DNA of 64,000 bases, from positions 806,001-870,000 of the forward strand of contig NZ_CP098806.1 of the NCBI RefSeq assembly GCF_023822005.2, written 5' to 3'. This document shows positions 18,401-26,755 of the stretch, in pieces (position 1 is the first letter of the stretch; every line of letters begins with the position of its first letter). This DNA comes from Dyadobacter fanqingshengii (GTDB taxonomy: Bacteria; Bacteroidota; Bacteroidia; Cytophagales; Spirosomataceae). The position numbers were made by a program, and so were the translations under genes. The notes under the pieces were generated by a model, which was given only the letters and a program-made list of their open reading frames with translations, made no database searches and had not been told where the DNA came from.

Positions 18401-18597
18401 GCAAAACATTTACTATAGAAGCCAAAAATACATCCCGAAAAAACGTTTACGTGCAGAGCGCAATGCTGAATGGCCAGCCGCTGACAAACTTCTGGTTTAA
18501 AGCTTCCGACCTCCTCAAAGGCGGTTCGCTGGTATTAGAGATGGGTCCAACTCCCAATACCAAATGGGGAATAGGGGAATTTCCGAAGGTCGACTAA
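15427..18597 (+). CDS. GH92 family alpha-mannosidase with N-terminal lyase-like beta-sandwich
   Basis: A 1056-residue exported enzyme with a signal peptide ending near TYGQ. From about residue 314 it is GH92, a calcium-dependent inverting exo-alpha-mannosidase family: YVNTMLGAGHSRW, PGPWMPFSMVKLSPD, FSHIHEWTMTGLG. The conserved VEGNAWQ gives probable catalytic acid Glu841, and GDEDQGQMSAW holds the Asp pair 941/943 that acts as base in studied members. Residues about 30-215 (WKIGEADNSPVGFALAP, IGQSDMQKNWPYVLPG, GWLAFDQVKMEG) resemble the C-terminal beta-sandwich of family 4 rhamnogalacturonan lyases, an unusual fusion that may bind glycan. It is 17 bases after the cytochrome membrane gene. 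The probable product, mannose, feeds the MFS/ROK/ManA route. Confidence 0.93.
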   Translation: MFQQAGFRFVARMFSFLVLLLFVFQQTYGQQKTVWKIGEADNSPVGFALAPDQFKRFLENDFGYEDNFFLIGQSDMQKNWPYVLPGPVNGWGGTGGTSGIRSHFLTVLFDIKSKPASGNWQLVVDVLDTDSLSAPFFKVSINGRSWGFQLAKGSGFKDPDKFQASPKEQLVNIEIPSELIKTGVNEIIMTTLQGGWLAFDQVKMEGPAQATLAVSGNALLRNVSAADYELNVGGKQVQPLLIDVTQLRGEPVIEVKLDNKLIFTQKIEKDRYILEAPMPAVTQSASGTFQVFADKQLIGSGKIERTKKKLKTPAGYVNTMLGAGHSRWMIAPGPWMPFSMVKLSPDNQNNGWQAGYDPTFESIGTFSHIHEWTMTGLGIFPTAGPLEIKIGDQNKPGEGYRSRIDKRSEEAPLGYYKVNLTDINITAELTATTRASFQKYTYNNSETGRIMVDLQIPTEYGYKLKNIKVDKVSANRVEGFSDQLSNDVWSGGIDQQYKVHFVIEFDQPIKNHGVWLNDEVKQQTNLLADSAKNAGMFFEFDTKANRVVQVRTGISYVSVENAALNLKTELSDPFGWDFDKVRENQEKVWNELLGRVAISSNDKREKERFYTNMYRSLASRNAFSDVDGSWRDADEVVNKFENKDDVALGCDAFWNTFWNLNQFWNLVTPEWSNRWVKSQLAMYDRGGWLAKGPAGMEYIPVMVAEHEVPLIVGAYQMGIRDYDVNKAYEAVHKMQTTTAEAVGGGRAGNEDLTTYLKHQYVPYDEGRFSNSLEYSFDDYTVSQFAKALNKKDDYKKFGERGQWWKNVIDPKTGFARMKDAKGNWLAEFDPFKSGANHHYVEGNAWQLTFFVPQDVPGLAKTMGESEFVKRLDWGFNESVKWRYNGPNDQYWDYPVVQGNQQSMHFAFLFNWVKKPWLTQKWSRSVVDRYYGHEVSNAYLGDEDQGQMSAWFVMTTLGLFQTDGGTRVDPIYEIGSPMFKKAVINLGEQFGRGKTFTIEAKNTSRKNVYVQSAMLNGQPLTNFWFKASDLLKGGSLVLEMGPTPNTKWGIGEFPKVD

Positions 18598-18619
18598 GTT
18601 TTTAATCACTGCGTTAAGA

Positions 18620-18639
18620 CTTTACAGGATCCGGTAAAG
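18620..18639. repeat. Near-palindrome between convergent genes
   Basis: CTTTACAGGATCCGGTAAAG is self-complementary except for one mismatched pair. It lies between the GH92 stop and the convergent AraC stop, where a bidirectional terminator is expected, but no T-run flanks it. Confidence 0.35.
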
Positions 18640-18681
18640 CTACCTAATGGCATAGTAACTGACAGACTAACAAGCGTCATA

Positions 18682-19584
18682 TTATCCTACTTTCTTGGCT
18701 GTTAACCTGTATTGCTCGGGTGACTGGCCCATGTTTTTCTTGAAAACCCTGGAAAAGTAAAAAGGGTCGTCATAGCCCAGGCTCATTGCGATTTCTTTTA
18801 TTTTGCCCTCATTGGTATAGATCAGCTGGCAAGCCTTTTGCATTTTTAAATGGATAAAATAATCCACCGGTGCCATGCCCGTGCCCTTCCTGAACAACAT
18901 GGAAAAGTGCGAGCAGGATAACTGATGCTTTTTGGCCATGTCTTCCACGGAAAGTTTTTTATCCAGATGCAGCCGCATATGCGTGATTGTTTCGGTTACA
19001 ATATCCGGTTTCGCTGTGTTTTCGGATATCAGATGTTTGTCGGGATAAAGGAACATAGCCATAAAATATTGCAGGCACATGGTTGCATTGGCCAGGTTTT
19101 CCAGGCTGTAACCCATTTCCAGGCTTTGGTAAAGACGGTGCCAGGTGTCCAGGGTTTTGTCATTGAAAATGAGATTAACCGGTCCTTTCTGCGGCGTGAT
19201 CTGCAAAGACTGATTAAAACTGTGAATGGCGGGACCCGTATAATGTACCCAATAAATTGTCCACGGATCTTCATGATCGGCCCAGTAGCGGATGTAATGG
19301 TCGGTGGCTGGAAGCAGGATGAACTGATTGGCTGAAACTTCGAACTTTTTATCGCCAATCACATAATGTCCTTTCCCTTGAATGCAATAGATCAGAATAT
19401 TATCCTCACAGCCCTTGCGCCGCTCGCGATAATGGAATAGGGCTTTTGGAAAATAGCCGATGTGGGTAATATAGAGCTGAAACAACGCCGGATTCTTTTG
19501 GACAACATCACGCAGGATCCCCGGCGGAAGACTGATCAGCTTTTCCCCCTCAAACCCATCCCGTCGTTTAAAACTCATACTCAT
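18682..19584 (-). CDS. AraC family transcriptional regulator (fucose locus)
   Basis: A 300-residue regulator. The N-terminal about 170 residues are a cupin-type sugar-sensing domain (CIQGKGHYVIGDKKFEVSAN, FILLPATDHYIRYWADHEDP). The C-terminal about 100 residues are two helix-turn-helix motifs (LSVEDMAKKHQLSCSHFSML, then KIKEIAMSLGYDDPFYFSRV, FKKNMGQSPEQYR). It is divergent from the SDR/fuconate dehydratase/symporter genes, so it probably activates them in response to fucose or an oligosaccharide. A 16-base motif 16-31 bases upstream of its own start recurs before the fucose SusC gene. Met 3 (19578) is an alternative start. Confidence 0.93.
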   Translation of the reverse strand: MSMSFKRRDGFEGEKLISLPPGILRDVVQKNPALFQLYITHIGYFPKALFHYRERRKGCEDNILIYCIQGKGHYVIGDKKFEVSANQFILLPATDHYIRYWADHEDPWTIYWVHYTGPAIHSFNQSLQITPQKGPVNLIFNDKTLDTWHRLYQSLEMGYSLENLANATMCLQYFMAMFLYPDKHLISENTAKPDIVTETITHMRLHLDKKLSVEDMAKKHQLSCSHFSMLFRKGTGMAPVDYFIHLKMQKACQLIYTNEGKIKEIAMSLGYDDPFYFSRVFKKNMGQSPEQYRLTAKKVG

Positions 19585-19599
19585 TGGACGCAGGTTTTT

Positions 19600-19615
19600 T
19601 AATCGTATTTTCCAT
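19600..19615. promoter_or_regulatory. Candidate AraC binding site, copy 1
   Basis: TAATCGTATTTTCCAT matches 15 of 16 bases of the copy at 23579-23594 before the fucose SusC gene, in the same orientation. A looser variant, AATCGTA then TCCAT with a longer gap, lies at 19714-19731. All sit in promoter regions of the locus that also encodes the AraC regulator. Confidence 0.5.
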
Positions 19616-19774
19616 CATGCATTTTTAGAAAGTGCGATAATAGCCAATTTTAGGTAAATATTTAAAAAGAATATGGTTTTGATTATAAAAATATACTATA
19701 AACTAAAATATGCAATCGTAGAATTCTCCATGAAAATAAGTGAATGTGCTATATGTAACAGGTTTTTGCTATTC

Positions 19775-19782
19775 TACTTTTG
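19775..19782 (+). promoter_or_regulatory. Possible -7 box for the SDR/fuconate operon
   Basis: TACTTTTG fits TAnnTTTG and lies 64 bases before the SDR start. No TTG is found at the usual distance upstream, which is compatible with an activator-dependent promoter. Confidence 0.35.
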
Positions 19783-19845
19783 ACTTTTGGATATGCCTAT
19801 TAAGTTTCCAAAGTTTCGCTATGATGATTACACATTCCATGTTAT

Positions 19846-20646
19846 ATGTTGCTATTAGCCGATAAAGTCGTTTTTCTGACGGGAGGGACCGAGGGGATCG
19901 GGTTCGAGTGTGCCAAAGTGTACCAACGGGCAGGGGCGAACCTTTGCATTATCAGCAACGATCCGCGAAGCATTTCACACGCCAAATTGCAGCTGAGTGA
20001 AGGGATTACGGAGTTTGTTCTTGCAGATGTGTCCAGTTCCCGCGAGGTAAGGTATGCCATCATGCATTGTCTGGAAATTTTTGGTAAGATCGACGTGATT
20101 CACAATAATGCAGGCATCTCCAATCCATCCAAAGCCTTGCACGAAACGTCCGATGAAGAATGGCACAAGCTGTTTGAAGTCAATGTAGGAGGGATTTATC
20201 ATACTACTTTTCATGGGATCGATGCGCTAAAAAAGTCGGGCGGGAACATTCTGAACACGGGAAGTCTGGTGGGAGAAATAGGGCAGGAGATCCATGCGGC
20301 CTATACGGCTACCAAGGGAGCTGTGAATGCATTGACCAAGTCGATGGCACTGGATTATGCGCCTTTCGGGATCCGCGTGAATGCAGTGGCGCCGGCAGGG
20401 GTGATCACGCCGCTATTGCGCGCATGGAGCCAGCAACAGCCCGATCCCGATTCCGCAGAAGCATATCTCAACAACATTCACGCGCTGGGTTATTGCCCCG
20501 AAGGCGACGTGATCGCCGACGCCTGCCTGTTCCTGATTTCGGACATGGCGCGTTTTGTGACCGGCTGTATCCTGCCAGTCAGTGGCGGTGCAGAACTGGG
20601 TTATAAGAAGCTTTCCAGCAAACAGAACCATTTTCATGATCTATAA
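19846..20646 (+). CDS. SDR family oxidoreductase (probable fucose-pathway dehydrogenase)
   Basis: A 266-residue short-chain dehydrogenase. The Rossmann motif is TGGTEGIG at about residues 13-20, NNAG follows in the middle, and the catalytic residues are Ser in TGSLVGEIG with YTATK (Tyr153, Lys157). The C-terminal PVSGGAELGYK is usual for SDRs. The fuconate dehydratase gene starts inside its 3' end (11-base overlap), and a symporter follows. In oxidative L-fucose pathways SDRs act either on L-fucose (to the lactone) or on 2-keto-3-deoxy-L-fuconate; the sequence does not let me choose. The start at 19846 gives the expected N-terminus just before the Rossmann strand. Confidence 0.9.
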   Translation: MLLLADKVVFLTGGTEGIGFECAKVYQRAGANLCIISNDPRSISHAKLQLSEGITEFVLADVSSSREVRYAIMHCLEIFGKIDVIHNNAGISNPSKALHETSDEEWHKLFEVNVGGIYHTTFHGIDALKKSGGNILNTGSLVGEIGQEIHAAYTATKGAVNALTKSMALDYAPFGIRVNAVAPAGVITPLLRAWSQQQPDPDSAEAYLNNIHALGYCPEGDVIADACLFLISDMARFVTGCILPVSGGAELGYKKLSSKQNHFHDL

Positions 20647-21868
20647 AATTGCCGTACAAGACGCCCGTTACCAGCTCGATGGCAGCGCAGGCAGCGACGC
20701 CATTCACCGCGACCCCATCTACTCCTACGCCGTTACCCAACTGATAGACGACAGCGGCATAACCGGAACGGGCTTCGCATTTACATTGGGCGAAGGCAAC
20801 GATCTGGTGTGCAAGGCTGCGCAATATTATGCGCAAAAGCTTGTGGGTAAAGATATTGAGGAAATGATGGCCGATTTTGGAACATTATTCAGGCAATTGG
20901 CGGATGATCAGCAATTTCGCTGGCTGGGGCCGCACAAAGGCGTTGTGCATCTGGCGCTTGCGTCCGTAACCAATGCATGTTACGATCTTTGGGCCAAAAA
21001 ACGCGGCGTGCCGCTCTGGAAGCTCCTGACTGACCTTTCGCCGGAAGCGATCATTAATACACTGGACTTTTCTTACCTCGAAGATGAGCTGACCAAAGAA
21101 CAGGCACTAAGCTTATTAACACAGGAGCAGGCGGGCAAAGCAAGCCGCGAAAGCATTTTACAAACGGGTTACCCGGGTTATGACACGTCAATAGGCTGGT
21201 TCAACTATTCTGACGAAAAAGTGCGTGAAAACTGTAAAAAAGCACTAGCAGAAGGCTTTACGGCGATGAAACTGAAAGTAGGCTCAGTTGACCCTGAGCG
21301 TGACATTCGCCGGGCGCACATTGTGCGGGAGGTTGCGGGGGAAAGTGTAAAAGTAATGCTCGACGCCAACCAGCAATGGAACCTGCCCAATGCGATCACG
21401 ATTTGCAGGCAACTGGCGACCATGAACCCCTACTGGATCGAAGAGCCCACGCACCCCGATGATGTGCTGGCACACCAGACATTAGCCCGGCAAATTGCGC
21501 CCGTAAAACTAGCATTGGGTGAACATGTTCCTAATAAGGTCATCTTCAAAAATTACCTGCAAGCCAATGCGGCCGCATTTATCCAGGTGGATGCCGTGCG
21601 GGTTGGGGGAGTGAGCGAGTTTTTGACAATCAGTTTATTATGTAAAAAATTTGGCATTCCCGTAGTCCCGCACGTAGGCGATATGGGACAGCTGCATCAG
21701 CATCTGGTGTTGTATAATCACATTGCAATGGGGCATGAAGCGTTATTTTTGGAGCATATTCCGCATTTACAGAAACATTTTGTCCATCCCGCCCGCATTC
21801 GAAACGGCGTTTACGAAACACCGCAGGAACCAGGCAGCAGCTGCGATCTGATCGCTTTACGTAACTAG
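20636..21868 (+). CDS. L-fuconate dehydratase (enolase superfamily)
   Basis: A 410-residue enolase-superfamily dehydratase, expected to convert L-fuconate to 2-keto-3-deoxy-L-fuconate. Visible features are the KxK catalytic pair in TAMKLKVG (Lys212, Lys214), metal ligands in VMLDANQQW, YWIEEPTHPDD and LALGEHVPN, and the His-containing VPHVGDMGQLHQHL segment. These match characterised L-fuconate dehydratases in order and wording more closely than mandelate or galactonate dehydratases. I set the start at ATG 20636 because the upstream in-frame part only reads through the SDR gene. Confidence in the substrate is raised by the GH95 fucosidase downstream. Confidence 0.88.
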   Translation: MIYKIAVQDARYQLDGSAGSDAIHRDPIYSYAVTQLIDDSGITGTGFAFTLGEGNDLVCKAAQYYAQKLVGKDIEEMMADFGTLFRQLADDQQFRWLGPHKGVVHLALASVTNACYDLWAKKRGVPLWKLLTDLSPEAIINTLDFSYLEDELTKEQALSLLTQEQAGKASRESILQTGYPGYDTSIGWFNYSDEKVRENCKKALAEGFTAMKLKVGSVDPERDIRRAHIVREVAGESVKVMLDANQQWNLPNAITICRQLATMNPYWIEEPTHPDDVLAHQTLARQIAPVKLALGEHVPNKVIFKNYLQANAAAFIQVDAVRVGGVSEFLTISLLCKKFGIPVVPHVGDMGQLHQHLVLYNHIAMGHEALFLEHIPHLQKHFVHPARIRNGVYETPQEPGSSCDLIALRN

Positions 21869-21884
21869 CATATCTTTATTCTCT

Positions 21885-23540
21885 ATGATCCACACCCTCG
21901 ATATCACAATCAGCGCATTATACATTACGGCGATTTTTGTCATCGGTTTGTGGGCCGGATTGAAACATAAAAAACAATCGAAAGGCGGTGCTAATGAGGC
22001 GGGCGCCTACTTTTTGGCTGGAAAAACATTGCGCTGGCCCACCATCGGGCTGGCTTTGTTTGCAACCAACATTTCCTGCGTGCACCTGGTAAGCCTCGCC
22101 CAAAGCGGGTTTGACACCGGGCTTTTAAACGGGAATTTTGAATGGATGGCCGCATTCATTCTGATCCTGCTCGCCCTGTTCTTCGCGCCATTTTACATTC
22201 GCTCCGGCGTCTCCACGCTGCCCGATTTTCTGGAAAAACGCTACGACCGCGCGAGCCGCGACTGGCTGGCTGTTATTTCAGTCGTGTCGGCCGTTATTGT
22301 ACACATTTCATTTTCACTGCTGGCAGGCGGCATTGTGCTGCAAACGTTATTTGGCGTGGATATGTACACCAGTATCATCGCCATTTCCATCATTACGGCC
22401 ATTTACACCATTGTGGGTGGACTTACAGCCGTGGTGGTGACCGAGTCCATTCAAACCATCGTGCTCTTGTTCGGCGCGTTGATCATTAGTGTGGCGGCTT
22501 ATAACAAAATGGGCGGCTGGCAACCGATGGTCCATGTTTTACAGGCGACAGACCAGCTCGAAAAACTGTCGATGATGCGGCCGCATGGTGACAGCAGCGG
22601 CATGCCCTGGTATGCGGTGTTTCTGGGTTACCCCATTCTTGGGATCTGGTATTGGTGTGCGGATCAGACGATTGTCCAGCGTGTGCTAGGCGCGAAAGAT
22701 GAAAACCATGCACGCATGGGGCCGCTGTTTTGTGGTTTTATTAAAATCCTGCCCGTTTTCATTTTCGTGCTGCCCGGTCTTTTTGCCTATACATTATCAC
22801 AATCCGGCGGGCTTGATATCTCGGCTTTGCAAACTGTTTCGGAAGGCAAAACAGTCGTGAACAGTAAAGGAATTTATACATTAATGATCACCCAGCTTTT
22901 GCCAAAAGGCCTGGTCGGTATATTGGTCGCCGCATTGCTTTCGGGCTTGATGAGCCAGATTTCCGGAGCGCTGAATTCCATTTCCACATTGGTAAGCTAC
23001 GACTTGTACCGGCGCCGCAAGCCCGGCGCTTCGGACAGGCAGCTCATCCGAGTTGGTAAGATCTCGGCGGGCGTCGCATTAATCGTTTCGCTGGCCACAT
23101 TACCGCTTTTAAATAGCTATGAAAGTATTTTTAATGGTCTGAACGATATTATCGCGCACATTGCACCGCCTATCACTTGCGTTTTTTTATTGGGAATTTT
23201 CTGGAAAAAAGCGTCGGCGGAATCGTCCAAATTCACACTTTGGATAGGGTCGGCGGTTGGTTTCATTGTATTTACAGTGAACAAGTTATATCCTGAAACA
23301 CTGGTCGGTCAGATTCCTTTCATGATGATGGCGTTCTATCTGTTTTGCTTCTGCGTTTTGATCCAGGTTATTTTCTCCTTCATATTTCCCGTCCGCCACA
23401 CTTCCGAAAGCCTCGAACTTTATTGGAAGTCACCACTTGAATCCCTGCAAACGCCCGGCTGGAAAGGACTGGGAAATTACAAAACGCTGTCGCTGCTCCT
23501 GGCTGTCATCATGTGTTTTTTGTTCTGGTTTTTTCGATAG
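21885..23540 (+). CDS. Sodium:solute symporter family protein (SSS/SGLT type)
   Basis: A 551-residue inner-membrane transporter with about 13-14 hydrophobic helices. SSS family segments are GAYFLAGKTLRWPTIGLALFA near the N-terminus, then TLPDFLEKRYD, YTIVGGLTAVVVTE, YWCADQTIVQRVLGAK, and ALLSGLMSQISGALNSISTL. It starts 17 bases after the fuconate dehydratase, so it probably imports the sugar handled by the SDR and dehydratase, most simply L-fucose, driven by sodium. It has no C-terminal regulatory extension. A short weak hairpin follows the stop. Confidence 0.92.
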   Translation: MIHTLDITISALYITAIFVIGLWAGLKHKKQSKGGANEAGAYFLAGKTLRWPTIGLALFATNISCVHLVSLAQSGFDTGLLNGNFEWMAAFILILLALFFAPFYIRSGVSTLPDFLEKRYDRASRDWLAVISVVSAVIVHISFSLLAGGIVLQTLFGVDMYTSIIAISIITAIYTIVGGLTAVVVTESIQTIVLLFGALIISVAAYNKMGGWQPMVHVLQATDQLEKLSMMRPHGDSSGMPWYAVFLGYPILGIWYWCADQTIVQRVLGAKDENHARMGPLFCGFIKILPVFIFVLPGLFAYTLSQSGGLDISALQTVSEGKTVVNSKGIYTLMITQLLPKGLVGILVAALLSGLMSQISGALNSISTLVSYDLYRRRKPGASDRQLIRVGKISAGVALIVSLATLPLLNSYESIFNGLNDIIAHIAPPITCVFLLGIFWKKASAESSKFTLWIGSAVGFIVFTVNKLYPETLVGQIPFMMMAFYLFCFCVLIQVIFSFIFPVRHTSESLELYWKSPLESLQTPGWKGLGNYKTLSLLLAVIMCFLFWFFR

Positions 23541-23578
23541 AAAATGACTTTCTAAATCGTCGAAAAGGGTGATCTAAA

Positions 23579-23594
23579 TAATCGTATTATCCAT
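23579..23594. promoter_or_regulatory. Candidate AraC binding site, copy 2
   Basis: TAATCGTATTATCCAT lies 84-99 bases before the fucose SusC gene and matches the copy at 19600-19615 at 15 of 16 bases. A second, weaker TCCAT half-site follows at about 23611 (AGTCCATTTCAATG), as expected for the tandem half-sites of AraC proteins. TAATTTTA at 23638-23645 is a possible degenerate -7 box downstream, consistent with an activator-dependent promoter. Confidence 0.5.
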
Positions 23595-23677
23595 GTTTTT
23601 ATGCGGTTAGTCCATTTCAATGTGATTTTCCGTGTTCTAATTTTACCCCATCAAATAGTATAAATTAATGAAAGAAT

Positions 23678-26600
23678 ATGGAAAAATTTACCTTAGCCAA
23701 GTGGCATTTTCCCAGGCTGCTGCTCACTTTTTTGCTTTGTGCCGTTCGTATAGTTTCTGCATCGGCACAGGCGGTTGACATTACCGGAACAGTCACTGCG
23801 GGAGACCGTGCGGGTTTGCCGGGCGTTTCGATCACTGTGAAAGGCACAAATTCGGGCACGGTAACCGATCTGAATGGCAAGTACACGGTAAATGTCACCG
23901 ACGAAAATGCCGTGCTGGTGTTCTCTTACATTGGTTACGAGGCGGTGGAGCAAACCGTGGGCGGACGCAGTGTCATCGATGTGTTGATGAAAGAAGATTT
24001 GAAACAACTGAGTGAAGTGGTTGTGGTCGGTTACGGAACCCAGAAGAAGGTGAACCTGACGGGCGCTGTTGCCACGGTGAGCGGCGACGAGATGATTAAA
24101 AGACCCGTTACCAATCCCACCGCCATGTTGCAGGGAACCATGCCTGGCGTCCAGGTGACGCAGGGTCGGGGAGAGCCTGGTAATGAGGGGATTTCAGTGC
24201 GGATCAGGGGCACCGGAACATTCAGCGGCGCAGGTTCCGACCCACTCGTGCTGATCGACGGCGTGCAGGGCAATATGTCCGACCTTAACCCGAACAACAT
24301 TGAAAGTGTGTCTGTTTTGAAGGATGCGGCTTCGGCCTCCATTTATGGTGCACGCGCAGCCAACGGGGTGATTTTGGTTACTACAAAAAAAGGAAGTGAA
24401 GGCAAATTAAGCGTGCAATACAGCGGAAATTATGCCATCAACAAGCCCACCAAGCTCTTTGACCTGATCACCAATTCAGCCGAATACATGGAGCTTTACA
24501 ATGAAGCGCGCGTGAATTCGGGTTTGACATCGGGCTTGTATTCGCAACAGCAGATCGACGAATACCGCAATGCAACCGACCGCAATCTTTATCCCAACAC
24601 GGATTGGCTGAGCCTTATATTCCAAACCGCTCCCACGCATCAGCACAACCTGACCTTCGACGGTGGTCGCGGCGGAACGCATTTCAATGCCTCGATAGGC
24701 TATGTGAATCAGAAGGGTGTAATGAAGGGTTTTGATTTTGAAAAATACAATGCGCGGCTCAACATTGCGTCCCAGATCAACAAGAAGATCAAATTCGGCG
24801 CAAACATTGCGTTGAAATCCGGCAAGACAGAATCACCTGTTTTCGGCTCGGAGGATATGTTTCTTTCAGCAATGTCGCAGGCACCTACCTACGGCCCGCG
24901 GCTGGCTGATGGCAGCGGCCGGTTTACTTACAAAGCGTACGATTTGGAATACAATAACAAAAACCCCATCGCGCTGTTGGACGGGCACATTAACCGTGAC
25001 AAACTGGATTATTCGGCCAACACCCAGGGCTGGTTTGAGGTGAATCTTTTGCCAGGCTTAACCTGGTATGCCAAAGGCGCTGTGAATGCGGATTTTTACA
25101 AGACAAAATCCTTCAAACCGCCTCTGCAGCTTTACAACTTCCGCACCAATGCGTTCATGGCAACATTGGATCTCGGCGGTGGACTGGAAGTGAAGGACGA
25201 GCAGAATATTTATACCAATTTGTTCTCCTATCTGGATTATGAGCACACATTTGGTCAAAATCACGCCTTCAAAGCGCAGGTGGGTTACAGCACGGAAAAG
25301 AGCACTTACCAATATCTGGAAGCGATTCGCAGGAATTTTCCGACGGAGGTTTTGCGTGAAATTGACGCCGGAAGTCCGTCCATCCAGTATGCCAACGGTT
25401 CACAAAAGCAATGGGCGATCAATTCGTTTTTTGGCAGGCTGAACTACAATTTTAAGGAGCGTTATTTGCTGGAAGCCAACATGCGGTATGACGGGACGTC
25501 GCGACTTGCTACTGACTCGCGTTGGGGAATTTTCCCTTCCTTCTCGGCTGGCTGGCGTGTTACTGAGGAAGATTTTATCAAAAACCTAAACCTCAACTGG
25601 TTGAACAGCATGAAGTTCCGTGGTTCGTGGGGTCAGCTGGGCAACCAGAACATTGGAAATTATCCTTATCAGGCGATCCTGAGCTTTACCGGAAACTATT
25701 CGTTTGACGATTCCAATTTGTCGTCCGGCGTGGCGCAAGCGAATCTTTCGAATGCGGGCATCAAATGGGAAACCACAACCATTGCGGACTTCGGCCTGGA
25801 TCTGACCATTTTCCGCGGCCTGAACCTGACCGCAGACTGGTATCGTAAAACAACGACTGACATTCTCAGAAGCTCACAAGTGACTGGCGTTGTAGGCCTT
25901 GGTGCACCTACGATCAACAACGGAACCATGCAGAACACGGGTGTGGAGCTGGGACTTTCCTACAATCATCAGATGAATAGCGGCGTGTTCTCGGGGCTGG
26001 GTTACAATGTGGGCGTGAATTTGGAACATTATAAAAACAAGCTTGTGAAATTCGGGCAGCGCGAAATCGACGGTTACCGCATTCGCGAGGAGGGCAAGGA
26101 GTACAACACCTATTATATGCTGGAAATGGAAGGCATTTTCCAATCTGCCGATGAAATTGCTGCCGCACCCAAACAATACAATGATGCAACCGTGCCCGGT
26201 GATATCCGCTTCCGCGATGCCAATGGCGATGGGAAAGTGAATGATGATGACCGCGTTGTGATGACGGGCAATTATCCCGGCCTGAACTATTCATTCAATG
26301 CGTCGGCAAACTGGAAGGGTTTTGATATTTCTGCTCTTTTTCAGGGTGTTAACAATGTTAAGTTTTTTGTCGACAATTGGGGAACGGTGCCTTTTGTACA
26401 GGGTTCGCCGCCTACAACAGATTGGAGAAATCGCTGGACGCCTGAAAATCCATCCACCACCATGCCCCGCATTTACTGGGGCTGGGGCGCTCCCGACCGC
26501 ATTCGCAGGGCTTCTTCTTACTTTTTGCAGGATGCATCTTATCTGCGTTTGAAGAATCTCACATTCGGTTACACCTTGCCGCAAACCGTTGTGAAAAAAA

Positions 26601-26755
26601 TCGGCATCGACAATCTCCGTGTGTTTTTCTCCGGTGATAACCTGTTGACGGCCTCCAAATATCCCGGCCTCGACCCCGAGCGCGGCGGAAGCGGGAGCTT
26701 TGTGCAATATCCTCAAAACAAGATTTTCTCATTCGGACTAAATATCAAATTATAA
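23678..26755 (+). CDS. SusC/RagA family TonB-linked outer membrane protein (fucose locus)
   Basis: A 1025-residue outer-membrane glycan transporter. The signal peptide ends near VSASAQA. The carboxypeptidase-like domain runs from VDITGTVTAGDRAGLPGVSI to VLVFSYIGY, then LSEVVVVGYGTQKK. The plug shows VRIRGTGTFSGAG, PLVLIDGVQG and SVSVLKDAASASIYGARAAN. The barrel ends in KIFSFGLNIKL. The stop overlaps the SusD start (TAATG). With SDR, fuconate dehydratase, symporter and GH95 around it, the cargo is probably a fucose-containing oligosaccharide. Confidence 0.96.
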   Translation: MEKFTLAKWHFPRLLLTFLLCAVRIVSASAQAVDITGTVTAGDRAGLPGVSITVKGTNSGTVTDLNGKYTVNVTDENAVLVFSYIGYEAVEQTVGGRSVIDVLMKEDLKQLSEVVVVGYGTQKKVNLTGAVATVSGDEMIKRPVTNPTAMLQGTMPGVQVTQGRGEPGNEGISVRIRGTGTFSGAGSDPLVLIDGVQGNMSDLNPNNIESVSVLKDAASASIYGARAANGVILVTTKKGSEGKLSVQYSGNYAINKPTKLFDLITNSAEYMELYNEARVNSGLTSGLYSQQQIDEYRNATDRNLYPNTDWLSLIFQTAPTHQHNLTFDGGRGGTHFNASIGYVNQKGVMKGFDFEKYNARLNIASQINKKIKFGANIALKSGKTESPVFGSEDMFLSAMSQAPTYGPRLADGSGRFTYKAYDLEYNNKNPIALLDGHINRDKLDYSANTQGWFEVNLLPGLTWYAKGAVNADFYKTKSFKPPLQLYNFRTNAFMATLDLGGGLEVKDEQNIYTNLFSYLDYEHTFGQNHAFKAQVGYSTEKSTYQYLEAIRRNFPTEVLREIDAGSPSIQYANGSQKQWAINSFFGRLNYNFKERYLLEANMRYDGTSRLATDSRWGIFPSFSAGWRVTEEDFIKNLNLNWLNSMKFRGSWGQLGNQNIGNYPYQAILSFTGNYSFDDSNLSSGVAQANLSNAGIKWETTTIADFGLDLTIFRGLNLTADWYRKTTTDILRSSQVTGVVGLGAPTINNGTMQNTGVELGLSYNHQMNSGVFSGLGYNVGVNLEHYKNKLVKFGQREIDGYRIREEGKEYNTYYMLEMEGIFQSADEIAAAPKQYNDATVPGDIRFRDANGDGKVNDDDRVVMTGNYPGLNYSFNASANWKGFDISALFQGVNNVKFFVDNWGTVPFVQGSPPTTDWRNRWTPENPSTTMPRIYWGWGAPDRIRRASSYFLQDASYLRLKNLTFGYTLPQTVVKKIGIDNLRVFFSGDNLLTASKYPGLDPERGGSGSFVQYPQNKIFSFGLNIKL

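Noticed and set aside
18620..18639. Terminator between GH92 and AraC
   Set aside because: The near-palindrome has no flanking T-run, so it is listed only as a repeat.
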